Assembly (NCBI GenBank): GCA_963995505.1 | Contig: OZ023181.1 | Span: 11,404,221-11,468,220 of the forward strand | Length of the DNA stretch: 64,000 nt | DNA from: Hypericum androsaemum | Lineage: Eukaryota; Streptophyta; Magnoliopsida; Malpighiales; Hypericaceae | Reading direction: 5' to 3' | In this document: one piece after another, positions 25,901 through 37,303 of the stretch | Position numbering within the stretch: the stretch's first letter is position 1 | Layout of the letters: each line of letters starts with the position of its first letter | Translations under genes and position numbers: made by a program | Notes under the pieces: model-generated | Told to the model about the DNA's origin: nothing | Seen by the model: only the letters and a program-made list of their open reading frames with translations | Databases searched by the model: none

Positions 25901-27401
25901 TTTTCTTGCCTTTTCATGCCTTTTCCATGCCATTTCTTGCCTTTTCTTGCCTTTTCTTGCCTATTCCTTGCCTTTTCTTGCCTTTTCCTTCCCTTTTTCT
26001 GCCTGATCTTTCCTTTCTTGCCTTATCTTGCTTCATCTTGCCTTATCTTTCCTTTTCTTGCCTTTTCTTACCTTATCTTGCCTTTTCTTGTCTTTTCTTT
26101 CATTGTCTTACCTTTCTTTCCTTTTCTCACCTTTTCTTGCCTTTTCTTACTTTTTCTTTCCTTTTCATGCCTTTTCGTGCCTTTCCTTTCCTTTTCTTGC
26201 CTTATCTTACCTTTTCTTGCCTTTTCATGCCTTTTCTTGCCTTTTCTTGCCTTACCTTTCCTTTTCTTCCCTTTTCTTGCCTTTTTTGCCTTCTCTTGCC
26301 TTATCTTTCCTTTTCTTGCCTTTTCTCAAATTTTCTTCCCTTTTCTTGCCTTTTCATGCCTTTTCCTTGCCTTTTCTTACCTTATGTTGCCTATTCATGC
26401 CTTTTCCTTGCCTTTTCTTACCTTTTCTTTCTTATTCTTGCCTTTACTCATCTTTTCTTCCCTTTTCTTGCCTTTTCATGCCTTTTCCTTGCCTTTTCTT
26501 ACCTTATGTTGCCTATTCTTGCCTTTTCCTTGCCTTTTCTTACCTTTTCTTTCTGATTCGTGCCTTTTCTCATCTTTTCTTCCCTTTTCTTGCCTTTTCT
26601 TACCTTTTCGTTGCCTCTTCTTACCTTTTCTTGCCTTTTCATGCCTTTTCCATGCCTTTTCTTTCCTTATCATAACATTTCATGCCATACCTTTTCTTGC
26701 CTTTTCTTTCCTTTTCCTTGCCTTTTCTAGCCTTATCTTGGCTTTTCCTTGCCTTTTCTTGCCTTATCTTTCTGTTTCTTGCCTCATCTTTCATTTTATT
26801 TTCTAATCTTTTCTTACATTATCTTGCCTTTTCTTTTCTTTTCTTGCCTTATCAAGCCTTTTCCTTGCCCTTTCTAACCTTTTCTTGCCTTTCCCTCCCT
26901 TTTCTTGCCTTATCTTGCCTTATCTTGACTTTTCTTGCCTTATCTTACCTTTTCTTTCCTTTTCTAGCCTTATCTTGCCTTATCTTGCCTTTTCATGCCT
27001 TTTCATGCCTTTTCCTTGCCTTTTCTTGCCTTATCTTACCTTATCTTGCCTGATCTTGCCTTATATTGCCTTTTCCTTGCCTTTCCTTACCTTTTCTTAC
27101 CTTTCCTTGCCTTTCCTTACCTTTTCTTGTCTTTTCATTCATTTTCTTTCCTTTCCTTGCCTTCTCATGCCTTTTCATTGCCTTTTCTGGCCTTTTATTT
27201 TCTTATCTTGCCTTTTCCTATCCTTTTCTTGCCTTATCTTTCCTTTTCTTGCCTAGTCATGCCTTTTCTTGACTTTTCTTTCCTTATCTTGCCTTTTCTT
27301 GCCTTTTCTTTCCTTTTCTTGCCTTTTCATGCCTTTTCCATACCTTTTCTTGCCTTTTCTTTCCTTTTCTTGCATTTTCATGACTTTTCTTGCCTTTTCT
27401 T
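19952..27401 (+). repeat. 7.45-kb super-repeat, copy 1
   Basis: The copy is bounded by GACTTTTCTAAC at 19952 and 27402. Inside are three relatives of the 2.1-kb unit, marked by CTCAAA at 21145, 24055 and 26325, joined by different sequence. Rare words recur at about 7.4 kb in copy 2: CTCAAA at 21145 and 28529 (7384), CTTTGGTT at 22881 and 30327 (7446), CTCAAA at 24055 and 31502 (7447), and GACTTATTTGTCC at 25665 and 32980 (7315). The span 25700-27401 is a partial copy of unit 2/3 (offset about 9.6 kb), and the switch into it near 25690 is abrupt, which suggests a recombination joint. Confidence 0.85.
20681..20822 (+). repeat. 71-bp tandem duplication in super-repeat copy 1
   Basis: ATTCCTTGACTTTTC begins at 20681 and again at 20752. 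The 71-bp segments both include the C-G-rich word CTGCCTGATC and differ at one visible base, CCCTTT against CCGTTT. Super-repeat copy 2 has this segment once (near 28136-28190), which accounts for the local offset of 7384 against 7446-7450 elsewhere. Confidence 0.87.
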
Positions 27402-30400
27402 GACTTTTCTAACCTTTTCTTGACTTTTCATGCCTTTTCTTGCCTTATCTTGCCTTTCCTTGCCATATCTTGCCTATTCTTTCCTTATATTTCCTTTTCT
27501 TGCCTTTTCCTTGCCTTTTCCTTGCCTTTTCTTTCCTTTTCTTGCTTTTCCTTGCCTTTTCTTTCCTTTTCTTGCCTTTTCCTTGCCTTTTCTTTCCTTT
27601 TCTTGCCTTTTCATGCCTTTTCTTGCCTTATCTTTCCTTTTCTTACCATTTCATGCCTTTTCCGTGCCTTTTCCTGCCTTTTCTTTCCTTTTCTTTGCCT
27701 TTTCTAGCCTTATCTTGCCTTATCTTGCCTTTTCCTTTTCTTTTCTTTCCTTTTCTCGCCTTATCTTTCTGTTTGTTGCCTCATCTTTCATTTTCTTTTC
27801 TTTTCTTGCCTTTCCTTCCCTTATCTTGCCTTTTCTTGCCTTATCTTACCTTTTCTTACCTTATCTTGCCTTTTCTTTCCTTTTCTTGCCTTATCTTGCC
27901 TTATCAAGCCTTTTCCTTGCCCTTTCTAACATTTTCTTGCCTTTCCTTCCCTTATCTTGACTTATCTTGCCTTTTCTTTCCTTTTCTTGCCTTTTCTTGC
28001 CTTATCTTACCTTTTTTTGCCTTTTCTTGCCTTTTCCTTGCCTTTTCTTACCTTATCTTGCCTTTTTCTTGCATTTTCTTGCCTTTTCATGCCTTTTCCA
28101 TGCCATTTCTTGCCTTTTCTTGCCTTTTCTTGCCTATTCCTTGACTTTTCTTGCCTTTTCTTTCCCTTTTTCTGCCTGATCTTTCCTTTCTTGCCTTATC
28201 TTGCTTCATCTTGCCTTATCTTTACTTTTCTTGCCTTTTCTTACCTTATCTTGCCTTTTCTTGTCTTTTCTTTCATTGTCTTACCTTTCTTTCCTTTTCT
28301 CACCTTTTCTTGCCTTTTCTTACTTTTTCTTTCCTTTTCATGCCTTTTCGTGCCTTTCCTTTCCTTTCCTTGCCTTTTCATGCCTTTTCTTGCCTTTTCT
28401 TTCCTTTTCTTTCCTTTTCCTTGCCTTTTCTTGCCTTTTCTTGCCTTACCTTTCCTTTTCTTCCCTTTTCTTGCCTTTTTTGCCTTTTCTTGCCTTATCT
28501 TTCCTTTTCTTTCCTTTTCTTGCCTTTTCTCAAATTTTCTTCCCTTTTCTTGCCTTTTCATGCCGTTTCCTTGCCTTTTCTTACCTTATGTTGCCTATTC
28601 ATGCCTTTTCCTTGCCTTTTCTTACCTTTTCTTTCCTATTCTTGCCTTTTCTCATCCTTTCTTCCCTTTTCTTGCCTTTTCATGCCTTTTCCTTGCCTTT
28701 TCTTACCTTATGTTGCCTATTCTTGCCTTTTCCTTGCCTTTTCTTACCTTTTCTTTCCGATTCGTGCCTTTTCTCATCTTTTCTTCCCTTTTCTTGCCTT
28801 TTCATGCCTTTTCGTTACCTCTTCTTACCTTTTCTTGCCTTTTCATGCCTTTTCCATGCCTTTTCTTTCCTTATCTTTCCTTTTTTTGCCTTTTCTATCC
28901 TTTTCTTGCCTTTTCATGCCTTATATTTCCTTTTCTTGCCTTTTCATGCCTTTTCCATACCTTTTCTTGCCTTTCTTTCCTTTTCTTGCCTTTCCTTGCC
29001 TTTTCTTCACTTTTCTAGCCTTTTCTTGACTTTTCATACCTTTTCTTTCCTTTTATTGCCATATCTTTCCTTTCCATTCCTTATCTTGCCTATTCTTTCC
29101 TTTTATTTCTTTTTCTTTCCTTTTCCTTGCCTTTTCCTTACCTTTTCTTTCCTTTTCTTGCCTTTTCTTACCTTTTCATTGCCTTTTCTTCCCTTTTCTT
29201 GCCTTTTCTTACCATTTCATGCCGTTTCCATGCCTTTTCTTACCTTTTCTTTCCTTTTCCTTGTCTTTTCTAGCCTTATCTTGCCTTTTCCTTCCCTTTT
29301 CTAGCCTTATCTTTCTGTTTCTTGCCTCATCTTTCATTTTCTTTTCTTTTCTTGCCTTTCCTTCCTTTATCTTGCCTTATCTTACCTTTTCTTACCTTAT
29401 CAAGCCTTTTCCTTGCCCTTTCTAACCATTTCTTGCCTTCCTTCCCTTATCTTGCCTTATCTTGCCTTTTCTTTCCTTTTCTTGCCTTATCTTGCCTTTT
29501 CATGCCTTTTTCATGCCTTTTCTTGCCTTTTCCTTGCCTTTGCTTGCCTTATCTTCCCTTATCTTGCCTTATATTGCCTTATCTTTCCTTTTCTTACCTT
29601 TTCTTTCCTTTTCTTGCTTTTCTTACATTTTCAAGCCTTTTCTTTCCTTTTCATACCTTTTCTTGCTTTATCTTTCCATTTTTTTGCCTTTTCTTACCTT
29701 TTCTTGCTTTTCATGCCTTTTCCATGCCTTTTCTTGCCTTTTCCTTGCTTTTCCTTGCCTTTTCTTGCCTTTTCCTTGCCTTTTCTTGCCTTATCTTGCC
29801 TTTTCCTAGCCTTTTCTTTCCTTTTCTTGCCCTTTCTTGCCTAATCTTGCCTTTTCTTGCCTTATCTTACCTTTTCTTGCCTTATCTTTCCTTTTCTTAC
29901 ATTTTCCATCCCTTTTCCATGCCTTTTCTTGCCTTTTCTTTCCTTTTCTTGCCTTATCTCCCATTATCTTGCATTTTCTTGCCTTTTCTGGCCTTTTCTT
30001 GACTTATCTGTCCTTTTCTTGCCTTTTCTTGCCTTTTCATGCCTTTGCATGCCTTTTCTTGCCTTTTCATGCCTTTTCTTGCCTTATCTTGCCCTTTCAT
30101 TCCTTATCTTGCCTTTTCTTTCCTTTCCTTGCCTTTTCATGCCTTTTCCTTCCCTTTTCTTGCCTTTTCTTTCCTTATCTTGCTTTTTCTTGTCTTTACT
30201 TTCCTTTTCATGCCTTTTCAAGCCTTTTCCTTGCCTTTTCTTCCCTATTCTTGCCTTTTCTTTCCTTTTCCTTCCTTTTCTTGCCTTTTCCTTGCCTTTT
30301 CTTACCTTATCTTGCCTTTTTCTTGCCTTTGGTTTCCTTTTCTTATCTTTTCCTTGCGTTTTCTTACCTTATCTTACCTTATCTTGCATTTTTCTTTCCT

Positions 30401-33000
30401 TTTCTTGCCTTTTCTTTCCTTTTCTTTTCTTTTCTTGTCTTTTCTTACCTTTTCTTTCCTTTTCTTGCCTTTTCTTACTTTTTAATGCCGTTTCCTTGTC
30501 TTTTCTTACCATTTCTTACCTTTTCCTTACCTTTTCATGCCTTTTCCATGCCTTTTCTTTCCTTATCTTGCCTTTTCTTTCCTTTTCCTTTCCTTTTCCT
30601 TACCTTTTCTTTCCTTTTGATGCCTTTTCAAGCTTTTTCCTTGCCTTTTCTTGCTTTTTCTTTCCTTTTCTTGCCTTTTCCTTCCTTTTCTTTCCTTGTC
30701 CTTCAGTTTCTTGCCTTTTCATGCCTTTTCCATGCCTTTTCTTGCCTTTTCTTTCCTTTTCCTTGTCTTTTCTAGCCTTATCTTGCCTTATCTTGCCTTT
30801 TCTTCCCTTATCTTACCTTTTCTTACCTTATCTTGCCTTTTCTTTCCTTTTCTTGCCTTATCTTGCCTTATCAAGCCTTTTCCTTGCCCTTTCTAACCTT
30901 TTCTTGCCTTTCCTTCCCTCATCTTGCCTTATCTTCCCTTTTCTTTCCTTTTCTTGCCTTTTGTTGCCTTTTCTTGCCTTATCTTTCCTTTTTTTGCCTT
31001 TTCTTGCCTTTTCCTTGCCTTTTCTTACTTTATCTTGCCTTTTTCTTGCATTTTCTTGCAATTTCATGCCTTTTCCATGCCATTTCTTGTCTTTTCTTGC
31101 CTATTCCTTGCCTTTTCTTGCCTTTTCCTTCCCTTTTTTTGCCTGATCTTTCCTTTCTTTCCTTATCTTGCTTCATCTTGCCTTATCTTTCCTTTTCTTG
31201 ACTTTTCTTTCCTTATCTTGCCTTTTCTTGTCTTTTCTTTCTTTCCTTTTCTCACCTTTTCTTGCCTTTTCTTACTTTTTCTTTCCTTTTCTTGCCTTTT
31301 CGTGCCTTTTCCTTTCCTTTTCCTTCCTTATCTTACCTTTTCTTTCCTTTTCTTGCCTTTTCATGCCTTTTCTTGCCTTTTCTTTCCTTTTCTTTCCTTT
31401 TCCTTACCTTTTCTTGCCTTACCTTTCCTTTTCTTCCCTTTTCTTGCCTTTTTTGCCTTTTCTTGCCTTATCTTTCCTTTTCTTTCCTTTTCTTGCCTTT
31501 TCTCAAATTTTCTTCCCTTTTCTTGCCTTTTCATACCTTTTCCTTGCCTTTTCTTACCTTATGTTGCCTATTCTTGCCTTTTCCTTGCCTTTTCTTACCT
31601 TTTCTTTCCTGTTCTTGCCTTTTCTCATCTTTTCTTCCCTTTTCTTGCTTTTTCATGCCTTTTCCTTGCCTTTTCTTAACTTATGTTTCCTATTCTTGCC
31701 TTTTCCTTGCCTTTTCTTACCTTTTCTTTCTGATTCGTGCCTTTTCTCATCTTTTCTTCCCTTTTCTTACCTTTTCTTGCCTTTTCATGCCTTTTCCATG
31801 CCTTTTCTTTCCTTATCTTTCCTTTTTTTGCGTTTTCTATCCTTTTCTTGCCTTTTCATGCCTTTTCTTTGCCTTTTCTTTCCTTTTCTTGCCTTTTCAT
31901 GCCTTATCTTTCCTTTTCTTGCCTTTTCATGCCTTTTCCATACCTTTTCTTGCCTTTTCTATCCTTTTCTTGCCTTTTCTTGCCTTTTCTTGACTTTTCT
32001 AGCCTTTTCTTGACTTTTCATGCCTTTTCTTTCCTTTTCTTGCCATATCTTTCCTTTCCATTCCTTATCTTGCCTATTCTTGCCTTTTCCTTACCTTTTC
32101 TTTCCTTTTCTTGCCTTTTCTTACCTTTTCCTTGTTTTTTCTTCCCTTTTCTTGCGTTTTCTTACCATTTCATGCCTTTTCCATGCCTTTTCTTGCCTTT
32201 TATTTCCTTTTCCTTATCTTTTCTAGCCTTATCTTGCCTTTTCCTTCCCTTTTCTTTTCTTTTCTTTTCTGGCCTTATCTTTCTATTTCTTGCCTCATCT
32301 TTGATTTTATTTTCTTTTCTTGCCTTTCCTTCCTTTATCTTGCCTTATCTTGCCTTATCTTACCTTTTCTTACCTTATCTTGCCTTATCTTTCCTTTTCT
32401 TGCCTTATCTTGCCTTTTCATGCCTTTTTCATGCTTTTTCTTGCCTTTTCCTTGCATTTGCTTGCCTTATCTTACCTTATCTTGCCTTATATTACCTTAT
32501 CTTTCCTTTTCTTGCCTTTTCTTTCCTTTTCTTGCTTTTCTTAACTTTTCAAGCCTTTTCTTTCCTTTTCATACATTTTCTTGCCTTTTCCTTGCCTTTT
32601 CTTACTTTATCTTTCCTTTTTTTGCCTTTTCTTGCCTTTTTCTTGCCTTTTCTTGCTTTTCATGCCTTTTCCATGCCTTTTCTTGCCTTTTCCTTGCTTT
32701 TTCTTGCCTTTTCTTGCCTTTTCCTTGCCTTTTCTTGCCTTATATTGCCTTTTCCTCGCCTTTTCTTTCCTTTTCTTGCCCTTTCTTGCCTAATCTTGCC
32801 TTTTCTTGCCTTATCTTACCTTTTCTTGCCTTTTCTTGTCTTATCTTGCCTTTTCTTACATTTGCCATGCCTTTTCCATGCCTTTTCTTGCCTTTTCTTA
32901 CCTTTTCTTGCCTTTTGTTTCCTTTTCTTGCCTTATCTTCCCTTATCTTGCATTTTCTTGCCTTTTCTAGCCTTTTCTTGACTTATTTGTCCTTTTCTTG
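27402..33000 (+). repeat. 7.45-kb super-repeat, copy 2 (truncated)
   Basis: This stretch follows copy 1 marker by marker at 7.3-7.45 kb offset until about 33000. After the shared word GACTTATTTGTCC (32980), copy 1 continues into a 2.16-kb-type unit, while this copy continues into CATGCC-rich units like those near 22590 and 30030. The last 2 kb of the super-repeat are therefore replaced here. Sequence identity is high but there are scattered substitutions and small indels. Confidence 0.83.
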
Positions 33001-34857
33001 CCTTTTCTTGCCTTTTCATGCCTTTCCTTGCCTTTTCATGCCTTTCCTTGCCTTTCCTTGCCTTTTCATTCCTTATCTTACCTTTTCTTCCCTTTTCTTA
33101 CCTTTTCCTTGCCTTTTCATGCCTTTTCCTTCCCTTTTCTTGCCTTTTTCTTGCCTTTTCCTTCCCTTCTCTTGCCTTTTCTTTCCTTTCCTTGCCTTTT
33201 CATGCCATTTCCTTTCCTTTCCTTGCCTTTTCTTTCCTTATTTTGCTTTTTCTTGTCTTTCTTTCCTTTTCATGCCTTTTCAAGCCTTTTCCTTGCCTTT
33301 TCTTCCCTATTCTTGCCTTTTCTTTCCTTTTCCTTCCTTTTCTTGCCTTTTACTTGCCTTATCTTGCCTTTTTCTTTCCTTTTCTTTCCTTTTCTTGCCT
33401 TTTCTTGCCTTATCTTACCTTTTCTTGCCTTCTCTTGTCTTATCTTGCCTTTTCTTACATTTGCCATGCCTTTTCCATGCCTTTTCTTGCCTTTGGTTGC
33501 CTTTTCTTGTCTTTTCCTTGCCTTATCTTACCTTATCTTACCTTATCTTGCCTTTTTCTTTCCTTTTCTTTCCTTTTCTTGCCTTTTCTTACTTTTTAAT
33601 GCCTTTTCCTTGTCTTTTCTTACCATTTCTTACCTTTTCCTTACCTTTTCTTGCCTTTTCCATGCATTTTCTTTCCTTATCTTGCCTTTTCTTTCCTTTT
33701 CCTTGCCTTTTCCTTACCTTTTCTTTCCTTGTCATGCCTTTTCAAGCTTTTTCCTTTCCTTTTCTGGCTTTTTCTTTCCTTTTCCTGCCTTTTCTTACCT
33801 TATCTTGCAGTTTCTTGCCTTTTCATGCCTTTTCCATGCCTTTTCTTGCATTTTCTTTCCTTTTCCTTGCCTTTTCTAGCCTTATCTTGCCTTTTCCTTG
33901 CCTTTTCTTTCCTTTTCTTGCCTTATCATTCTGTTTCTTGCCTCATCTTTCATTTTCTTTTCTTTTCTTGCCTTTCCTTCCCTTATCTTGCCTTATCTTG
34001 CCTTATATTACCTTTTCTTCCCTTATCTTTCCTTTTCTTTCCTTTCTTGCCTTATCAAGCCTTTTCCTTGCCCTTTCTAACCTTTTCTTGCCTTTCCTTC
34101 CCTTTTCTTGCCTTATCTTGCCTTATCTTGCCTTTTCTTGCCTTATCTTGCCTTTTCTTACCTTTTCTTGCCTTTTCTTGCCTTTTCATGCCTTATCTTG
34201 CCTTTTGTTTCCTTTTCTTGCCTTTTCATGCCTTATCTTGCCTTTTCATGCCTTTTGTTGCCTTATCTAGCCTTATCTTGCCTTTTCTTATATTTTCTTG
34301 CCTTTTCCTGCCTTTTCTTACCTTATCTTGCCTTTTCTTGCCTTTTCTCACCTTTTCTTTCCTTTTCTTTGCTTTTCTTTCCTTTTCTTGCCTTTACTTA
34401 CCTTTTCTTCCCTTTTCTGGCCTTTTCATGCTTTTTCCCTGCCTTTTCTTGCCTTATGTTGCTTTTTCTTACCTTTTCCTTGCCTTTTCTTACCTTGTCT
34501 GGCCTTTTCCTTGCCTTTTCTTGCCTTTTCTTGTCTTTTCTTGCCTTTTCTTCCCTTTTCTTGCCTTTTCTTCCCTTTTCTTGCCATTTTCTACCCTTTT
34601 CTTCCCTTTTCTTCCCTTTCCTTGCCTTTTCATGCCTTTTCTTTCCCTTTTCTTGCCTTTTCTTTCCATATTTTGCTTTTTCTTCTCTTTTCTTTCCTTT
34701 TCATGCCTTTTCAACTCTTTTCCTTGCCTTTTCTTCCATTTTCTTGCCCTTTCTTTCCTTTTCCTTCCTTTTCTTGCCTTTTCCTTCCTTTTCTTTCCTT
34801 TTCCTTCCTTTTCTTACCTTATCTTGCCTTTTTCTTGCCTTTGGTTGCCTTTTCTTG
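33001..34857 (+). repeat. Terminal stretch of left arm, partial HOR relatives
   Basis: This tail is related to the segments at about 22.6-23.3 kb and 30.0-30.7 kb. The word TTTTTAATGC is shared at about 33594 with about 23034 and 30480, and CTTTGGTT occurs at 33491 and 34839 (1348 apart). The array then stops at the polarity switch in the middle of this motif set. No unique sequence is present next to the switch. Confidence 0.75.
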
Positions 34858-34866
34858 AAAAGGCAA
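34845..34866. repeat. Polarity switch of the satellite, 10-bp inverted repeat at the junction
   Basis: The left arm ends in TTGCCTTTTC (34845-34854), followed by TT, then GAAAAGGCAA (34857-34866), the exact reverse complement of the left piece. Symmetry breaks at the next base on each side (G at 34844 against G at 34867). Beyond this point all units are inverted. Neither side lies at a visible HOR edge. On the left, the marker CTTTGGTT (34839) is followed in other copies (22881, 30327, 33491) by further forward units. On the right, the A-rich word ATAGAAAGATAAGG shortly after the switch also occurs inside repeats at about 37661 and 40187. It looks like a fold-back or inversion breakpoint, or an assembly join. 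Confidence 0.9.
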
Positions 34867-37303
34867 GAAAAGGCAACAAAAGATAAGAAAAGGTAAAAAA
34901 ATAGAAAGATAAGGTAAGAAAAGGCATGGAAAGGGCAAGGAAAAGGCAGGAAAAGGCAAGGAAAAGGTAGGAAAAGACATAAAAAGGCAAGAAAAGGCAT
35001 GAAAAGATAAGAAAAGGAAAGAAAAGGAAAGAAAAGGAAGATAAGGCAAGAAAAGGCAAGGTAAGGCTAGAAAAGGCAACAAAAAGGCTAGATAAGGCAA
35101 GAAAAGGCAAGATAAGGCAAGAAAATGCAAGAAATTGTAAGAAAAGGCATGGAAAAGGCATGAAAAAGCAAAAAAAGGAAAGATACGGCAATAAAAGGCA
35201 TAAAAATGCAAGAAAAGGAAAGAAATGGCAAGGAAAGGAATGGAAAAAGAAAGAAAAGGCAAGGAAAAGGAAAGAAAAGCCAAGAAAAAGCTAGGTAAGG
35301 CAAGGAAAGGTAAGAAAAAGCAAGAAAAGGGATGATAAGTCAAGAAAAGGAAAGAAAAGGCAAGATAAGGCAAGGAAAAGAAAAGAAAAGGCAAGAAAAG
35401 GTATGGAAAAGGCAAGAAAAGGCAAGAAAAGAAAAGATAAGGCAAGACAAGGTATGAAAAGGCAAGATAACGCAAGATAGGGCAAGAAAAGGGAAGGAAA
35501 TACAAGAAAATAAAAGATGAGGGAAGAAAAGGCAAGAAAAGGAAAGAAAAGGCAAGGAAAAGGCAAGATAAGGCAAGATAAGGAAAGAAAAGGCATGAAA
35601 AGGCAAGAAAAGGCAAGATAAGGTAAGAAATGGCAAGATAAGGAATGAAAGGGCAGGAAAAGGCAAGATAAGGCGAGAAAAGGCATGAAAGGGCAAGAAA
35701 AGGCAAGATAGGTCAAGCAAAGGCAAGATAAGGAAAGAAAAGGCAAGAAAAGGCATGAAAATGAAAGAAAAGGAAAGAAAATGCAAGAAAAGGCATGAAA
35801 AGGAAATAAAATGCAAGATAAGGAATGAAAGGGCAAGAAAAGGCAAGATAAGGCATGAAAGGGCATGAAAGCACAAGAAAAGGCAAGATAAGTAAATAAA
35901 AGGCAAGCAAAGGAAAGAAAAGGCATGAAAAGGCATGAAAAGGCAAGGAAAAGGTATAAAAAGGCAAGAAAAGGAAAGAAAATGCAACAAATGGAAAGAA
36001 AAGGAAAGAAAAGGCAAGAAAAGGTAAAAAAAGGAAAGATAAGGTAAGAAAAGGCAAGAAAATGCAAGGAAAAGGCATGAAAAGGCAAGAAAAAGGCAGG
36101 AAAAGACATAAAAAGGCAAGAAAAGGCATGAAAAGGTAAGAAAAGGAAAGAAAAGGAAAGATAAGGCAAGAAAAGGCAAGTTAAGGCAAGAAAAGGCAAG
36201 TTAAGGCAAGAAAAGGCAAGGAAAAGGCAAGGAAAAGGCAAGAAAAGGTAAGAAAAGGCAAGGAAAAGGCAAGAAATGGCAAGAAAAGGCATGATAAGGA
36301 AAGAAAGGAAAAGGCAAAAAAGGCAATAAAAGGAAAGATAAGGCAATAAAAGGCAAGAAAAGGAAAGAAAGGGCAAGGAAAGGAAAGGAAAAGGCAAAAA
36401 AGGCAAGAAAAGGCAAGGAAAAGGCAAGGTAAGGCAAAAAAGGCAAGGAAAAGGCAAGAAAAGGCAAGTTAAGGCAAGGAAAGGCAAGGAAAAGGCAACA
36501 AAATGCAAGAAAAGGCAAGATAAATCAAGAAAAGGAAAGAAAAGGCAAGATAAGGCAAGGAAAAGGCAAGAAAAGGCAAGAAAAGGCATGGAAAAGTGAT
36601 GAAAAGGCAAGAAAAGGAAAGATAAGGCAAGATAACTCAAGATAGGGCAAGAAAAGGCAAAAAAAGGCAAGAAAAGGAAAGATAAGGAAAGAAAAGGCAA
36701 GAAAAGGACATATATGTCAAGAAAAGACAAGAAAATGAAAGAAAAGGCAAGATAAGGCAAGCAAAGGCAAGAAAAGAAAAGATAAAGCAAGAAAAGGCAA
36801 GTAAAAGGAAAGAAAAGGCAAGAAAAGGCATGGGAAAGGTAAGAAAAGGCAAGGAAAAGGCTAGATAAGTCAAGAAAAGGCAAGATAAGTCAAGAAAAGG
36901 CAAGAAAAGGTAAGACAAGGCAAGGAAAAGGCAAGAAAAGGCATGAAAAGGCAAGAAAAGGAAAGAAAGGGCAAGGAAAGGCAAGGAAAGGGCAAAAGAA
37001 GGTAAGAAAAGGCAAGAAAAGGCAAGGTAAGGCCAGAAAAGGAAAGAAAAGGAAAGATAAGGCAAGAAAAGGCAAGGTAAGCCAAGAAAAGGAAAGAAAA
37101 GGCAAGATAAGCCAAGAAAAGGCAAGATAAGGCAAGAAAAGGCATGGAAAAGGCAAGAAAAGGCAAGAAAAGGTAAGAGAAGGCATGGAAAAGGCATGAA
37201 AAGCCAAGAAAAGGAAAGATAAGGCAAGATAAGGCAAGACAAGGCAAGATAATGCAAGATAGGGTAAGAAATGGGAAGGAAAGGCAAGAAAATAAAAGAA
37301 AAT
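34858..37303 (-). repeat. First part of right arm, diverged higher-order units
   Basis: This is inverted satellite with the markers of the right-arm family in loose spacing: AACGCAAGATAGGG (about 35470), one perfect GACATATATGTC (36707-36718), and A-rich words near 34890. It does not mirror the last 2.4 kb of the left arm. No clear full-length partner was traced. Confidence 0.75.
36707..36718. other. 12-bp palindrome GACATATATGTC (isolated copy)
   Basis: This is a perfect 12-bp palindrome inside one satellite unit, flanked by AAAAG on the left and AAGAAAAG on the right. It is the same element that recurs once per unit at 45486-54546. It can be derived from a monomer by a few changes, so it may be a fossil unit variant; a protein-binding role is only a guess. 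Confidence 0.7.

Larger units (their letters stand above)
1..34857 (+). repeat. Left satellite arm, 10-bp unit CCTTTTCTTG, pyrimidine strand on top
   Basis: The whole stretch is a head-to-tail array of the 10-bp unit CCTTTTCTTG, mixed with the 11-bp form CCTTTTCCTTG and occasional 9-bp forms such as CCTTTCCTT. At 10-11 bp per unit it holds roughly 3,400 units. Change is concentrated at a few positions: T5 to A (CCTTATC), T8 to A (CATG), G10 to T or A (CTTTCC, CTTACC), an extra C after C7, and less often C1 or C2 to A (GACTTT, GCATTT). The CC and the TTTTC core are the most stable parts. No unique sequence, transposon or gene interrupts it. It is satellite DNA; the host and any function cannot be read from the sequence. 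Confidence 0.97.

Noticed and set aside
34845..34866. Rho-independent terminator or replication-origin hairpin at the inverted repeat
   Set aside because: The 10-bp stem is just two opposed satellite monomers with a 2-base centre. Any head-to-head meeting of the units would produce it, and there is no gene to terminate.
36707..36718. GACATATATGTC as a promoter or operator
   Set aside because: No gene lies nearby and the motif tracks HOR units. Only a satellite-binding role can be imagined, and that is listed as a hypothesis.
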